Shown here piece by piece: positions 41,359 to 50,681 of a stretch of DNA of 64,000 bases. The position numbers and the translations under genes are program-made. Within the stretch, counting starts at the first letter, position 1, and each line of letters begins with the position of its first letter. The notes below the pieces were generated by a model, which ran no database searches, had not been told where the DNA came from, and saw only the letters and a list, made by a program, of their open reading frames with translations. The stretch is from an uncultured Selenomonadales bacterium (GTDB taxonomy: Bacteria > Bacillota > Negativicutes > Selenomonadales > Selenomonadaceae): NCBI GenBank assembly GCA_937877565.1, contig CALFJB010000075.1:62001-126000 (forward strand). The letters are read 5' to 3'.

Positions 41359-42270
41359 TTGAATTTTGTTGAACTTGGAAAAAAAATTTACGATTTAAAT
41401 AATCCCCGTGAATTTCGCAGATTTTTAGTGTTTGTGGTACGTTGTTGCCTTAATTCGCAAAAAATAAAATGTTTGGAAGATTTTTTTTCACAGTCAAAAA
41501 TTTTGAGTGAAGTTGCAAAAAATTTTCCTTTCGTATTTGAACAAAGTACCCGCGCTTTTTTCTATTACAAATCAACTTTCGACGAACGAATAAAACTTAT
41601 TGAGGAGCATTTTGAATTTTTAACGCAGGCAATGAATGAAAACTTTTTGCTGCAACTTTACGGCGGAGGAAAAAGTTTTTTGTGGTCAATGCCGCTTGAC
41701 GAAAATTTAAAAGAAATGCAGCTGGTAATTTGTATGCAGTCCGGACAAAAAAAAGAGGGGCTAGCGTCAATAGTTTTGGAATTGGCAAATAATACGCCGG
41801 TTTATCAAATTATGTTTTGGATTGCAAAAGATTCAGCTGAAAATTTTTCAATGTGGATTGGCGCGTTGCAAGGTCCAAACGTCGAAAACTCAAAAGACTT
41901 AATAAAAATTTTAACCAAAAAATGTCACGCTTACCGCACTAAAAATTTAATCCTGTACGCCGCTCAAGCCGTCGCCCGTGCATTGAATTTGAAAAAAATT
42001 TACGCCGTGACAAATTACGGCTACTACGCAAATAATCACATTCGCACGGATAGAAAATTGAAAACCTCGTTCAGCGATTTTTGGCAAGAATGTGGCGGCG
42101 TTCCCGTCGAAGACAAAAGATTTTATGAATTGCCGCTAACTGAAAATCGAAAAACTTTTGAAGAAATTCCTACTCAAAAACGCGCAGTCTATCGCCGAAG
42201 ATTTGAATTGCTTGACGAAATTGACGCGGCGATTTTTGAAAATATCCAAGCTTTCAAAAGAGGCGATTAA
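41359..42270 (+). CDS. DUF535/VirK-like protein
   Basis: A 303-residue cytosolic protein of the DUF535 (VirK/YbjX) family: NPREFRRFLVFVVRCCLN, LEEHFEFL-like segment LIEEHFEFLTQAM, LASIVLELANNTPVYQIMFWIAKD, MWIGALQGPN, LYAAQAVARALNLKKIYAVTNYGYYANNHIR and DFWQECGG. The family is linked to envelope and peptide resistance in enterics; molecular activity is unknown. AGAGG is 8 bases before TTG 41359. The O-antigen-ligase-like gene starts one base after its stop. Confidence 0.85.
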   Translation: MNFVELGKKIYDLNNPREFRRFLVFVVRCCLNSQKIKCLEDFFSQSKILSEVAKNFPFVFEQSTRAFFYYKSTFDERIKLIEEHFEFLTQAMNENFLLQLYGGGKSFLWSMPLDENLKEMQLVICMQSGQKKEGLASIVLELANNTPVYQIMFWIAKDSAENFSMWIGALQGPNVENSKDLIKILTKKCHAYRTKNLILYAAQAVARALNLKKIYAVTNYGYYANNHIRTDRKLKTSFSDFWQECGGVPVEDKRFYELPLTENRKTFEEIPTQKRAVYRRRFELLDEIDAAIFENIQAFKRGD

Positions 42271-42271
42271 A

Positions 42272-43906
42272 ATGAACAGAATCAGCGTTTTTGCAAGACG
42301 CCAAAGAATAAAAAATTTAGAAAACTGGACGATATACGCCATTGCGGCAGAAGCATTTTTGTTGGCAATTTTCCCGCAAGCGGCGGCGGCGGCGGTACTT
42401 TTCGGGATTGTTGCGTGGTTTTTGCGTCTGCAAATAGATAAAAAATTTAAAATCCGCAGTTTGCCATTTGACGTTCCGGTTACAATTTTTGTAATGCTCG
42501 GCGCGGTTTCAGTTTTTATGTCACCGGCGCAAAGTTTTGAATTGATTTACAATTACTTTGGGATAGTTGGAATTTTTATTTTGACATATTTGCTTGTCGG
42601 ACAAAATATCCGCACGGCTGAACAAATAAAAACTTTGGCACAATCAATGGCGGCGGCGGCAATAATTGTTGTGGCAGTTGGATTCTTTCAATATATTTTT
42701 GGCGTTGATACTTCTGAAATGCACTGGACAGATTTTGAAAATTTTCACGGAATGCAAACAAGAATTTTTTCGACGTTTGAAAATCCAAACGTTTTAGCAG
42801 GTTATTTGGACGTGATGATTTGCCTTGCATTGGGATTCTTGGCAAAATTCGGCACGCTCAAACAAAAATTAATTTTAATTGCGGCGATACTACTTTTGAC
42901 AATCTGTTTGACAATGACATATTCGCGCGGCGCGTTCCTGTCAATCGCAATTATTTTCCTGATTTACGGAATTTTGTACGAAGGGCGAATTTTGCTTTTG
43001 TTCGTGATTGGTACGGCAATTTTATTCCACAACGATACCACTTTTCTTGAACGAATTTTATCAATTTTCACTGAAACAAATGATCCGTCCGAAGGTTTAA
43101 GAATCGGAATTTGGGTTAGTACAATTTCAATGATTGCAGACCATCCATTTATAGGAATTGGCTGGGGCGCGTATCAATTCATTTATCCGCAGTACAATTA
43201 TTATTTGATTGACGCAACGCAGACGATTTACCACGCGCACAATTTATTTTTACAGACGGCGGCTGAAGTCGGAATTGCGGGCGCGTTGGCGTATTTTTGG
43301 TATTTCTTTGGTACAATGTTCATGGCGTTGGCTTTAAATTCAAATGAACGCTATGAAAAAATGAAAAATGCCGCCGGTGAAATTGTCCACCGTGCAACAG
43401 AATCGAAATTCAAGAAAAAGTTTGACGAAGAATTTGCAAAAACTGTAGTTGAAAGTAAATTCTTGCAAAGTTTGGCGCAGGTAAAATCAATGTTTATAAT
43501 TCGTATGGGTGAATTGACTAACAAAATTTTTGACAGATTTTCGACGCAGGAAACTAAGCCGACTAAAAAAAAATCTGAACCGGAGCTTGTTCACCACGAC
43601 GAAATGAAATGGGACGCCAAAACTAAAAAACCTAAAGATAAAAAAACTGATGAAAAATCTGACGACGATAATATAGATATACAAAAATTCGCCGCAACTG
43701 TTGAATTGTTTGAAGATAAAAAAAATGTTGCCGACAGACAAATTACTGAAAGTATGAGGCTTGGAATTGGTTTAGCGTTTCTGTCAATGGCGTTGAACGG
43801 AATGAGTGACGATTTGCTTTTTAATATTCCCAGTTCAATTTTAATGTGGATACTTGGCGCGGCGGCAGCGGCGATTGACGAAATAAACAACAATTTGGAT
43901 GAATAA
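42272..43906 (+). CDS. O-antigen ligase/polymerase-like membrane protein
   Basis: A 544-residue polytopic membrane protein with ~10 helices in the Wzy/WaaL family: FSTFENPNVLAGYLDVM, LLTICLTMTYSRGAFLS, the large loop IGIGWGAYQFIYPQY and the signature HAHNLFLQTAAEVGIAGALAYFW. It would ligate or polymerise surface polysaccharide. Unusually, residues ~370-500 form a long charged cytoplasmic insert rich in Lys/Asp before one last hydrophobic segment. ATG 42272. It shares a transcript with the DUF535 gene, and rex follows at ~20 bases. Confidence 0.88.
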   Translation: MNRISVFARRQRIKNLENWTIYAIAAEAFLLAIFPQAAAAAVLFGIVAWFLRLQIDKKFKIRSLPFDVPVTIFVMLGAVSVFMSPAQSFELIYNYFGIVGIFILTYLLVGQNIRTAEQIKTLAQSMAAAAIIVVAVGFFQYIFGVDTSEMHWTDFENFHGMQTRIFSTFENPNVLAGYLDVMICLALGFLAKFGTLKQKLILIAAILLLTICLTMTYSRGAFLSIAIIFLIYGILYEGRILLLFVIGTAILFHNDTTFLERILSIFTETNDPSEGLRIGIWVSTISMIADHPFIGIGWGAYQFIYPQYNYYLIDATQTIYHAHNLFLQTAAEVGIAGALAYFWYFFGTMFMALALNSNERYEKMKNAAGEIVHRATESKFKKKFDEEFAKTVVESKFLQSLAQVKSMFIIRMGELTNKIFDRFSTQETKPTKKKSEPELVHHDEMKWDAKTKKPKDKKTDEKSDDDNIDIQKFAATVELFEDKKNVADRQITESMRLGIGLAFLSMALNGMSDDLLFNIPSSILMWILGAAAAAIDEINNNLDE

Positions 43907-43926
43907 AATTGAAAAGAGTTGAGCAA

Positions 43927-44559
43927 ATGACTGAAGACAAAAAAATTTCTAAGGCAACGATAAGACGGTTGCCGCTGTACTACAGAGAATTACAAAAAAT
44001 TGAAAGCGCGGGACTTTTAGAAGTTTCCTCAATCTATCTTTCAGAAAAACTTGGAATTAAGCCGGAACAAATTCGTAAAGATTTAATCACGTTTGGAAGT
44101 TTTGGAATTAAAGGACTTGGCTTTGAAGTTTCTGAGTTAAAAAATAAAATCGCAAATATTTTAGGCTTGCAAAATAATTTTCGCCTTGCAATTATCGGCG
44201 TTGGAAATTTGGGCGCGGCTCTTGCCAATTACGAAAAAATTTCTGAATTGGGCTTTGTAGTTGCCGCGCTTTTCGATATTGATAAAAACAAAATCGGCAA
44301 AGAAATTAACGGCGTCAGGATTTACGACTTTGCAAAATTTATTCCAATTTCGCGCAGGAAATTAATTGATATTGGAGTTATCGCCGTTCCAAATTCTGAA
44401 GCTCAAAAAGTTGCAGACATTTTGGCAGAAGCTGAAGTGCGCGGGATTTGGAATTTTACTACCGAAAAACTCAACGTGCCGTATTTTGTAACGGTTGTGA
44501 ATGAAGATTTGAGCATTGGGCTTAATACGTTAAGTTTTTATATGAATCAAAATTCGTAG
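43927..44559 (+). CDS. rex: Redox-sensing transcriptional repressor Rex
   Basis: A 210-residue NADH-sensing repressor that releases fermentation and respiration genes when NADH/NAD+ rises. N-terminal winged helix (KATIRRLPLYYRELQKIESAGLLEVSSIYLSEKLGIKPEQIRKDLITFG) and C-terminal Rossmann domain (FRLAIIGVGNLGAAL, FVVAALFDIDKNKIG, DIGVIAVPN). ATG 43927 was preferred over a TTG at 43909 with no clear ribosome binding site. No adjacent target gene typical of Rex regulons. Confidence 0.95.
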   Translation: MTEDKKISKATIRRLPLYYRELQKIESAGLLEVSSIYLSEKLGIKPEQIRKDLITFGSFGIKGLGFEVSELKNKIANILGLQNNFRLAIIGVGNLGAALANYEKISELGFVVAALFDIDKNKIGKEINGVRIYDFAKFIPISRRKLIDIGVIAVPNSEAQKVADILAEAEVRGIWNFTTEKLNVPYFVTVVNEDLSIGLNTLSFYMNQNS

Positions 44560-44634
44560 CCAAATTGCAGGATAGAAAACATTTGCGGCGAATTTAAAAT
44601 TGTTATAAAAAATTTTGAAAGAAGGTTCACGGGC

Positions 44635-45396
44635 GTGGCTAAAGTTATTGCGATAGCTAATCAAAAAGGCGGCGTCGGTAAAACTACCACGTCAATAAAT
44701 TTGAGTGCGTCGCTGGCGAAATTAAATCAGCGCGTTTTGCTTGTGGACTGCGATTCTCAAGGTAATGCCACAAGCGGTCTTGGTCTCAATCGTTCCACAA
44801 TTACTCAAAGTGTTTATAATGTTTTGGTTGACGGTTTAAATCCTCGTCAAGCCTTGCAAATGACGCCTTATGGCGTGACAATTTTACCGGCTAGCATAAA
44901 TCTTGCCGCCGTTGAAGTTGAACTTTCAAATTTAAAATTTCGTGAAACAAGACTTCGCGCCGCACTGGATTCTCTGCGCAATGAATACGATTACATTATA
45001 ATTGACTGTCCGCCCGCGCTCGGTCTGTTGACGATTAACGCAATGACGGCAGTTGACGCCGTGATTATTCCTATGCAATGTGAATTTTACGCAATGGAAG
45101 GTTTGGCGCAACTTTTGAAAACTATCGAAATTATTAAAAATGATTTAAACCCGTTGCTTTTTATCGAAGGAATTGTTATGACAATGTTTGACGGCAGATC
45201 AAAACATAACAAAGAAGTAGTTGAAGAAGTGCGCGAAACTTTGGGCAATTTGGTTTATGAAACAATCATTCCCCGCGCCGTCAAAATTTCTGAAGCGTCA
45301 AGTTTCGGCGTTCCAATTCTTTTTTATGATAAATATTCACGCTCCGCAAAATCTTATTTGAATTTAGCTAAGGAGGTTATAAATCGTGGCAAATAA
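44635..45396 (+). CDS. parA: Chromosome partitioning ATPase ParA/Soj
   Basis: A 253-residue deviant-Walker ATPase: VIAIANQKGGVGKTTTSINLSASLAK, LLVDCDSQGNATSGLGL, DYIIIDCPPALGLLTINAM, VIIPMQCEFYAMEGLAQLL. With ParB it segregates or organises the origin region. GTG 44635 start. It overlaps parB by 11 bases. It lies ~24 kb from the rpmH-jag block that it usually adjoins in Bacillota. Confidence 0.97.
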   Translation: MAKVIAIANQKGGVGKTTTSINLSASLAKLNQRVLLVDCDSQGNATSGLGLNRSTITQSVYNVLVDGLNPRQALQMTPYGVTILPASINLAAVEVELSNLKFRETRLRAALDSLRNEYDYIIIDCPPALGLLTINAMTAVDAVIIPMQCEFYAMEGLAQLLKTIEIIKNDLNPLLFIEGIVMTMFDGRSKHNKEVVEEVRETLGNLVYETIIPRAVKISEASSFGVPILFYDKYSRSAKSYLNLAKEVINRGK

Positions 45397-46474
45397 ACGC
45401 GGCAATTTGGGGCGCGGCTTAAGCGCACTTCTTGGCACTCAAGCGGTAGACATTGCAAACGTTAATTCAGCTGAAACTGTTCAAGAAATTTTAGTTGAAA
45501 ACGTGCGCCCAAATCGTTACAGGATGCGCCAAACTTTAAATAATGAATCTATGAAGGAGCTTGCCGAGTCAATTCGCAGTTATGGCGTTGTACAGCCAAT
45601 AATTGTTCGACAAATTGGAAATGATAAATATGAATTAATCGCCGGCGAACGCAGATTAAGCGCGGCAAGATTTATTGGACTTGAAAAAATTCCCGCCGTC
45701 ATTCGCAGTTACACTGATGCTCAAATGCGCGAAGTTTCTTTGATTGAAAATATCCACCGGCAAGATTTAAGCGTTTTGGAAGAGGCGGCAACTTACGAAA
45801 GTTTGATGAAGGAATATAACTACACTCAAGAAACTTTGTCAGCTAAAATTGGGCGCAGTCGTCCGCACATTGCAAATTTATTGAGGCTTTTAAAACTTTC
45901 GCCGCAAGTCAGAGATTGGATTTCTGAAGGCAAACTTTCAATGGGGCAGGCGCGTCCACTCCTTGCCATTGAAAATGAAGAATTGCAAACGAACGCCGCA
46001 GAAATGATTATTAATGAAGATTTATCAGTTAGAAAAGTCGAAGCGTTTATAAAAGAATTGCGAAATTCCGGCTTAATCCCCGAAGAAAAAAAATCTAATC
46101 TGCCGATTGAAATGGCTTATGCAATTATGCCTTCGCAGCGTACAAGCCGAATTTCCGAGCAACTTTCTGAACAAAATATAAATCCTGCGCTAATCAAGGC
46201 AAATTTGAAAGTTTCGCCCTATGAAATGCGTTTTCGTGACGCCGAAAAGAAACTTAACAAAATTCTTGGCGCGTCAACTGAAATTGTTGAAGACGGCAAT
46301 AATCATCAAATTCAAATTATTTTGCCGAATGAAACGGAACTTTTGCGCGTCCTCACGAATATTGAAACCGCGTTGACAAATTCGACAAATGACGCGGTGG
46401 AAGTTGAAGACACTACCCGCGCCGAAAAATTAGCCGCACTTAGAAAATTTTCAACTGAAGGTATTGTAAACTAG
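45386..46474 (+). CDS. parB: Chromosome partitioning protein ParB/Spo0J
   Basis: A 362-residue CTPase clamp that loads on parS. It has the GERR box LIAGERRLSAARFIGLEKIPAVIR, IENIHRQDLSVLEEAATYESL, an HTH (TQETLSAKIGRSRPHIANLLRLLKLSPQVRDWISEGKLSMGQARPLL) and a C-terminal dimerisation domain, longer than Spo0J by ~70 residues. GTG 45386 lies 9 bases after AAGGAGG. No good parS (TGTTTCACGTGAAACA) was found in the window. Confidence 0.97.
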   Translation: MANKRGNLGRGLSALLGTQAVDIANVNSAETVQEILVENVRPNRYRMRQTLNNESMKELAESIRSYGVVQPIIVRQIGNDKYELIAGERRLSAARFIGLEKIPAVIRSYTDAQMREVSLIENIHRQDLSVLEEAATYESLMKEYNYTQETLSAKIGRSRPHIANLLRLLKLSPQVRDWISEGKLSMGQARPLLAIENEELQTNAAEMIINEDLSVRKVEAFIKELRNSGLIPEEKKSNLPIEMAYAIMPSQRTSRISEQLSEQNINPALIKANLKVSPYEMRFRDAEKKLNKILGASTEIVEDGNNHQIQIILPNETELLRVLTNIETALTNSTNDAVEVEDTTRAEKLAALRKFSTEGIVN

Positions 46475-46488
46475 CAGGAGGAATTTTT

Positions 46489-46995
46489 TTGGACGAACTC
46501 AACGCCATCATTTCAAATAATTTGGCTTATATTCTTATTTTTGTTGGGATAATAATTGCCGTGTTGATTGGCTTTATAATCAGTTTGGAGTCGAAACTTT
46601 CAGATATGAGAAAGCGTTTTCGCCGAATAACTATGGGAAGTGACGATGACGACGCAAACGCCCATGAAATTTTAATTAAACACGCGGATAAAATTAATTC
46701 GGCGGTTGACGCTGAAGAAAAATTGAATTCCGAAATTAACCAACTTAAAGAACTTGTGAAAAAATCAATCTGCCGCGTTTCGGTTGTGCGGTTCAACGCC
46801 TTTCACGATGACACGGCAGAATTAAGTTATTGTATTGCACTCCTTGACGCCGAAAATTCCGGTGTTATAATTTCTTCGCTTACCGGTAGAGAGTTTTCGC
46901 GCAATTACGTTAAACCGATTGAAAAAGGCGAATCGCCAAATTTCAAGCTCACCAAAGAAGAAGAACAGGCTTTGCGCGATGCCTCTTTGAAATGA
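46489..46995 (+). CDS. DUF4446 family membrane-anchored protein
   Basis: A 168-residue protein with one N-terminal transmembrane helix (~12-32), a coiled-coil middle and a C-terminal domain (CRVSVVRFNAFHDDTAELSYCIALLDAENSGVIISSLTGREFSRNYVKPIEKGES). This is DUF4446, commonly encoded next to parB in Bacillota; function unknown. TTG 46489 lies 7 bases after AGGAGG. Same operon as parAB. Confidence 0.9.
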   Translation: MDELNAIISNNLAYILIFVGIIIAVLIGFIISLESKLSDMRKRFRRITMGSDDDDANAHEILIKHADKINSAVDAEEKLNSEINQLKELVKKSICRVSVVRFNAFHDDTAELSYCIALLDAENSGVIISSLTGREFSRNYVKPIEKGESPNFKLTKEEEQALRDASLK

Positions 46996-47013
46996 TTGGA
47001 GGAATGTTATTAA

Positions 47014-48345
47014 TTGGAAGATAAAAAAAGTGAATACCTGATAACGATTGAAGGCAAAAATAAACGGCGTGAAATACATTTGTCGGCGTTTGCATTTAAT
47101 TCCGGAATTTTTTTAATTATGATGGGAGTTTTTATTTTTATTGGCACTTGCAGTTATTCAGTTTACAGTGCGTTACATACTCGACAAAATACAGAAATTG
47201 TGCGCTCCGTGCAACGCGCCGGAGAAATGCAACAAGAACAACTTTTATCAATTTCAAAAAAGGCAGTAAGTCTTAGTGAAACTGTTCAGAATCTTGCACA
47301 GCAGGAAGAAGAATTGCGAATTCAGGCAGGTTTAAATAAACCGGCGAAGGAAGATAAAATTTCCGGCAAAACTCTTGAAGATGAAATTCCTGAACTGGAA
47401 GAAATTAAACCTATTGAAGGGTTGCCAACGCCGGAAGAATTGCCCGCGCTTGAAAATATTCCTTCAACGGTTGAAATTCCCGCGCCAAGATCTGAATGGA
47501 TTTCTCCAGAAAATGGCGGCTATGGTAGCGCAAAAATTCAAGCTACTGTAAAAGAAAATCCCGCGCCTGTTGAAATTCCAAAGTCTGAATGGAATTCGCC
47601 TGATAACGGCGGCTACAGCGGCGCAAAAATTCAAACTTCACAATTACAAAATACAGTTCCTGCGCCGGTTTTAACTACCACGCCGGAAAAAAATTCAAAT
47701 TACATTGGACAGGGCGGACCTTTGGCAGAGTTGGCACTGAAAGACGTTTCAGAGGCATTATCAATGATTGAAGAACGCGTGGCAATTCGTCTTGAAAGTC
47801 TTGACGAATTCCAAACAGAATTGAAAGTGCGCCGCGAACAAATGACAACAGTTTTAGCAGTTCCAAATAACGCGGTGGGAACTTACGGGACTATTGTTAT
47901 TGATAACGGCTTTGCAAATGATTTAAATTTGAATTTGGGGCAATTCGGCGGTTCGCCGTTGGCTAATCCAAATGTACCTTCAATTTGGCCTACAACCGGC
48001 GTTGTTACTTCGCCTTACGGTTTACGTTGGGGCGGCACTGATTTTCATCCAGGTATTGACATTGCAAACGATATGGGAACGCCTATTGTTGCAACGGCTG
48101 ATGGAATTGTTGAATACGCTGGCTGGAACGCGGGCGGTTATGGCAATATGGTTGATATAAATCACGGTAACGGCTTAATGACGCGCTACGGGCACGCCTC
48201 GCAAGTTGTGGTTACCTCCGGTCAACACGTTAAACGCGGACAACTTATAGCCTACATGGGAAGTACCGGCTTCAGTACAGGTCCACATTGTCATTACGAA
48301 GTACACGTAAACGGGCAAAGAGTTAATCCAATAAGTTATTTATAA
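47014..48345 (+). CDS. M23-family peptidoglycan metallopeptidase with coiled coil and tandem motif
   Basis: A 443-residue membrane-anchored protein: TM ~30-52, coiled coil ~55-105, a Pro/Glu-rich linker and a C-terminal LytM/M23 domain (HPGIDIANDMGTPIVATADGIVEYAGW, LMTRYGHASQVVV, GPHCHYEVHVNG) with the Zn ligands His, Asp, His. The linker holds two copies of a ~22-residue unit (VEIP..SEW.SP.NGGY..AKIQ, ~153-176 and ~186-207). M23 enzymes cut peptide cross-links or activate amidases in division. TTG 47014. Confidence 0.92.
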   Translation: MEDKKSEYLITIEGKNKRREIHLSAFAFNSGIFLIMMGVFIFIGTCSYSVYSALHTRQNTEIVRSVQRAGEMQQEQLLSISKKAVSLSETVQNLAQQEEELRIQAGLNKPAKEDKISGKTLEDEIPELEEIKPIEGLPTPEELPALENIPSTVEIPAPRSEWISPENGGYGSAKIQATVKENPAPVEIPKSEWNSPDNGGYSGAKIQTSQLQNTVPAPVLTTTPEKNSNYIGQGGPLAELALKDVSEALSMIEERVAIRLESLDEFQTELKVRREQMTTVLAVPNNAVGTYGTIVIDNGFANDLNLNLGQFGGSPLANPNVPSIWPTTGVVTSPYGLRWGGTDFHPGIDIANDMGTPIVATADGIVEYAGWNAGGYGNMVDINHGNGLMTRYGHASQVVVTSGQHVKRGQLIAYMGSTGFSTGPHCHYEVHVNGQRVNPISYL

Positions 48346-48361
48346 AGTTAGGAAGATGTGA

Positions 48362-49117
48362 ATGTCAAAAAAAATTTTACTGATAACGCAGGGCTTTTCG
48401 TTTATGGGAAACTCTGTACAAAAAACGCTTGAAAAGGCGGGATATGAAGTTATTCGTATCGATCCCGCTATTGATGAGTTCATGGAACACAAACGCGAAG
48501 TAGATATAATTGTTTTCTATCTTGGCAAATTTATTGAAGAAATGCCGGAATTTCTGGAATATCTCAAAGGAATTTGCGTATCTGAAGATAAAGTTATACT
48601 TCTTCTCGGCAATATCGACGAATTGAAATTTGCGCAAGATATTATTCCGGAAAATGTAACGGCGGCAACTTTGGAACGCCCCATTGATATGAAAAAACTT
48701 ACTCACGTTGTAGACAAAATTTCTCACTCGGCAAATGTTCACGCTTTCCAAAAAAGTATCCTGCTTGTTGACGACGACGCAACTTTTTTAAAGATGATGA
48801 AAAATTGGCTGGATAAATATTACCGCGTCACAATCGTTACAAGCGGTATGCAGGCTTTGATGTACCTTGCCGACAATAAGCCGGATTTAATTTTATTGGA
48901 TTATGAAATGCCGGTAACTTCAGGACCTCAAGTTTTGGAAATGATTCGCAGTGAAACGAAAGTTGGAAAAGTTCCTGTAATGTTTTTGACGGGTAAAAGC
49001 GACAGAGAAAGTATTATGAAAGTTTTATCGCTTAAACCTGATGGTTATCTTTTGAAAACTTTGAACCGTGAACAAATTTTGGCGAATGTGAGCCAATTTT
49101 TTGCAAAGAATGAATGA
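48362..49117 (+). CDS. Response regulator with degenerate first receiver
   Basis: A 251-residue protein with two receiver-like halves. Residues ~1-115 keep the fold (KKILLITQGFSFMGNSVQKTLEKAGYEVIRIDP, DIIVFYLG) but have no phospho-acceptor Asp-Xaa-Xaa-Pro motif. Residues ~125-250 are canonical: SILLVDDDATFLKMM, acceptor Asp in LILLDYEMPVTSG, VPVMFLTGK, and GYLLKTL with the Lys. There is no output domain, so it likely signals by protein contact. ATG 48362 after AGGAAG. Confidence 0.85.
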   Translation: MSKKILLITQGFSFMGNSVQKTLEKAGYEVIRIDPAIDEFMEHKREVDIIVFYLGKFIEEMPEFLEYLKGICVSEDKVILLLGNIDELKFAQDIIPENVTAATLERPIDMKKLTHVVDKISHSANVHAFQKSILLVDDDATFLKMMKNWLDKYYRVTIVTSGMQALMYLADNKPDLILLDYEMPVTSGPQVLEMIRSETKVGKVPVMFLTGKSDRESIMKVLSLKPDGYLLKTLNREQILANVSQFFAKNE

Positions 49118-49143
49118 TTAAAATAAAGACAGGCGGTGTAAAT

Positions 49144-50382
49144 ATGTCAGGAATCCGAGAAGTCATAACCGGCGGCGATTTCAAGCGAATGGTTTCCGGC
49201 GCGTACAGTGAATTTTTATTGGAATATGAAAATATAAATTCACAACCGGGCGCAGGAACTTTACCGGGAACGCACATTTTGCGCACTATGGGAGCTGCAG
49301 TTATGCCGCTTGCCGATACGAAAGACGACAGTATAGGCGGACTTTCGCGCAGAGTTGCAACGGCGGCAGTTTTCGGCGCACGCGGCAACGCCGGAGTAGT
49401 TTTGGCTCAAATGTTTCGCGGAATTGCTACGGGACTTGCCGGAAAGTACGACGCTACAGGTTCAGAATTTGGCAAGGCGTTTCAATATGGTATTTTGTAC
49501 GCGCAACGTTCCTTACCGGATGAAAATGAAAATTCGTTCATAATGGTTGCAAAGGCTGTGGCGAAAGGTGCTTATCACGCCGTAAGAGACAATATGCCAA
49601 TCGTCGAAATTTTGAACAAGGCGATTCAATCCGGCGAAAAAATTATTTCTGAATCGGGACAGCACAACGCGGGCGCAAGTATTATGATTAGTTTTCTGAA
49701 AGGTTGCCTTAAAGGTCTGGACGGAAATTTTGTATCGCCTACCGTTAGTTTATCATTAGGTTTAGGGATTCATAAAAATATGCCTGATCCCCGCAATGAT
49801 TTAGTTCGTCCGTACTGTGTCAGACTGCGCGTTAAAACTTCCAACGCCAATATTTCTGAACTTGAACGGCAAATGAAAGATTTCAGCAGTTTTTCAATCG
49901 TCGAAAGATTGAGCGGCGGAATTGATATTCACTTGCATACAGATCACGTTGGTAAAGCGTTGGAGCAAGCCTTAGGTTGGGGCAGCCTGCGCGACGTGAA
50001 AATTACAAATATGAGCGAAGTACACGCCCTGCCCGCAAATGACGCCTTGATAACAGTTGCGGCGTTGGCAGTTGCAAAAGATGCTGAAGAGGCTCAAAAA
50101 CTTCAAGACGCAGGCGCAACTATTTTAGTTTCAGGCAGTCCTCAATCTTCGCCGTCATTGGCTGAAATTATTGGCGCGGCTCATTCTGATTTAGCGTCAA
50201 ACTATGTTTTAGTTTCGTCCAGTGAAGATTATCGATTAGTTTTCAAACAGGCGAAAAAACTTTTGGGCAACCGCGTTGAGTTAGTTTTAACTGATTCTTT
50301 TGACAAGGCTATTTCTGCATTAAAAAAATTCTCCGCCGCTTTATCTGCCGCAGAGAATGCAAAAATTATGAACGAAATTTAA
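49144..50382 (+). CDS. DAK2-fold protein with degenerate ATP-site motif
   Basis: A 412-residue protein related to FakA/DhaL kinases: GARGNAGVVLAQMFRGIA matches the DAK2 helix signature. In kinases the preceding loop reads DGDTGTN and its Asp residues hold Mg-ATP. Here the equivalent segment is INSQPGAGTLPGTHILRTM, and the later VDAGG-type site is GQHNAGASIM, so the metal-binding Asp residues appear lost. It could be a non-catalytic homologue. A ribosome binding site AGGCGG precedes ATG 49144, preferred over the ATG overlapping the preceding stop. Convergent with the next gene (stop codons overlap). Confidence 0.75.
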   Translation: MSGIREVITGGDFKRMVSGAYSEFLLEYENINSQPGAGTLPGTHILRTMGAAVMPLADTKDDSIGGLSRRVATAAVFGARGNAGVVLAQMFRGIATGLAGKYDATGSEFGKAFQYGILYAQRSLPDENENSFIMVAKAVAKGAYHAVRDNMPIVEILNKAIQSGEKIISESGQHNAGASIMISFLKGCLKGLDGNFVSPTVSLSLGLGIHKNMPDPRNDLVRPYCVRLRVKTSNANISELERQMKDFSSFSIVERLSGGIDIHLHTDHVGKALEQALGWGSLRDVKITNMSEVHALPANDALITVAALAVAKDAEEAQKLQDAGATILVSGSPQSSPSLAEIIGAAHSDLASNYVLVSSSEDYRLVFKQAKKLLGNRVELVLTDSFDKAISALKKFSAALSAAENAKIMNEI

Positions 50383-50681
50383 TCAATAACTTCAATTAAA
50401 AAACTTACAGGTCTGAAACCGTCATTGCAGGAAATCATGACGGCTTTTTTGTTTTTCATCCAGCCGTTATAAAAATCTTCCGCACCGTGCGAAAGTCCCA
50501 TTACAAACGCGCTCATACTTTCCCACGCACTTTGACACAAGCCCGCCGGTTTTTCCATTCCGTCAGAAATAAAAGTTCGTCCAACTTCCATATCGCAGGG
50601 ATTTTCAAGCGGATTTTCATATTCTGAAATTAAATCTTCGTGACAAACTTTTTTCATCACGGTAATTTTAACTTGTTTCAT
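50379..50681 (-). CDS. TIGR04076-family small protein
   Basis: A 100-residue protein: MKQVKITVMKKVCHEDLI, ENPCDMEVGRTFISDGMEKPAGLCQSAW, GLSHGAEDFYNGWM, VMISCNDGFRPVSFLIEVI. Cys and aromatic residues match the TIGR04076 family often found in anaerobes; function unknown. ATG 50681 overlaps the DJ-1-like gene stop by 4 bases, so they form an operon. Confidence 0.85.
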   Translation of the reverse strand: MKQVKITVMKKVCHEDLISEYENPLENPCDMEVGRTFISDGMEKPAGLCQSAWESMSAFVMGLSHGAEDFYNGWMKNKKAVMISCNDGFRPVSFLIEVID

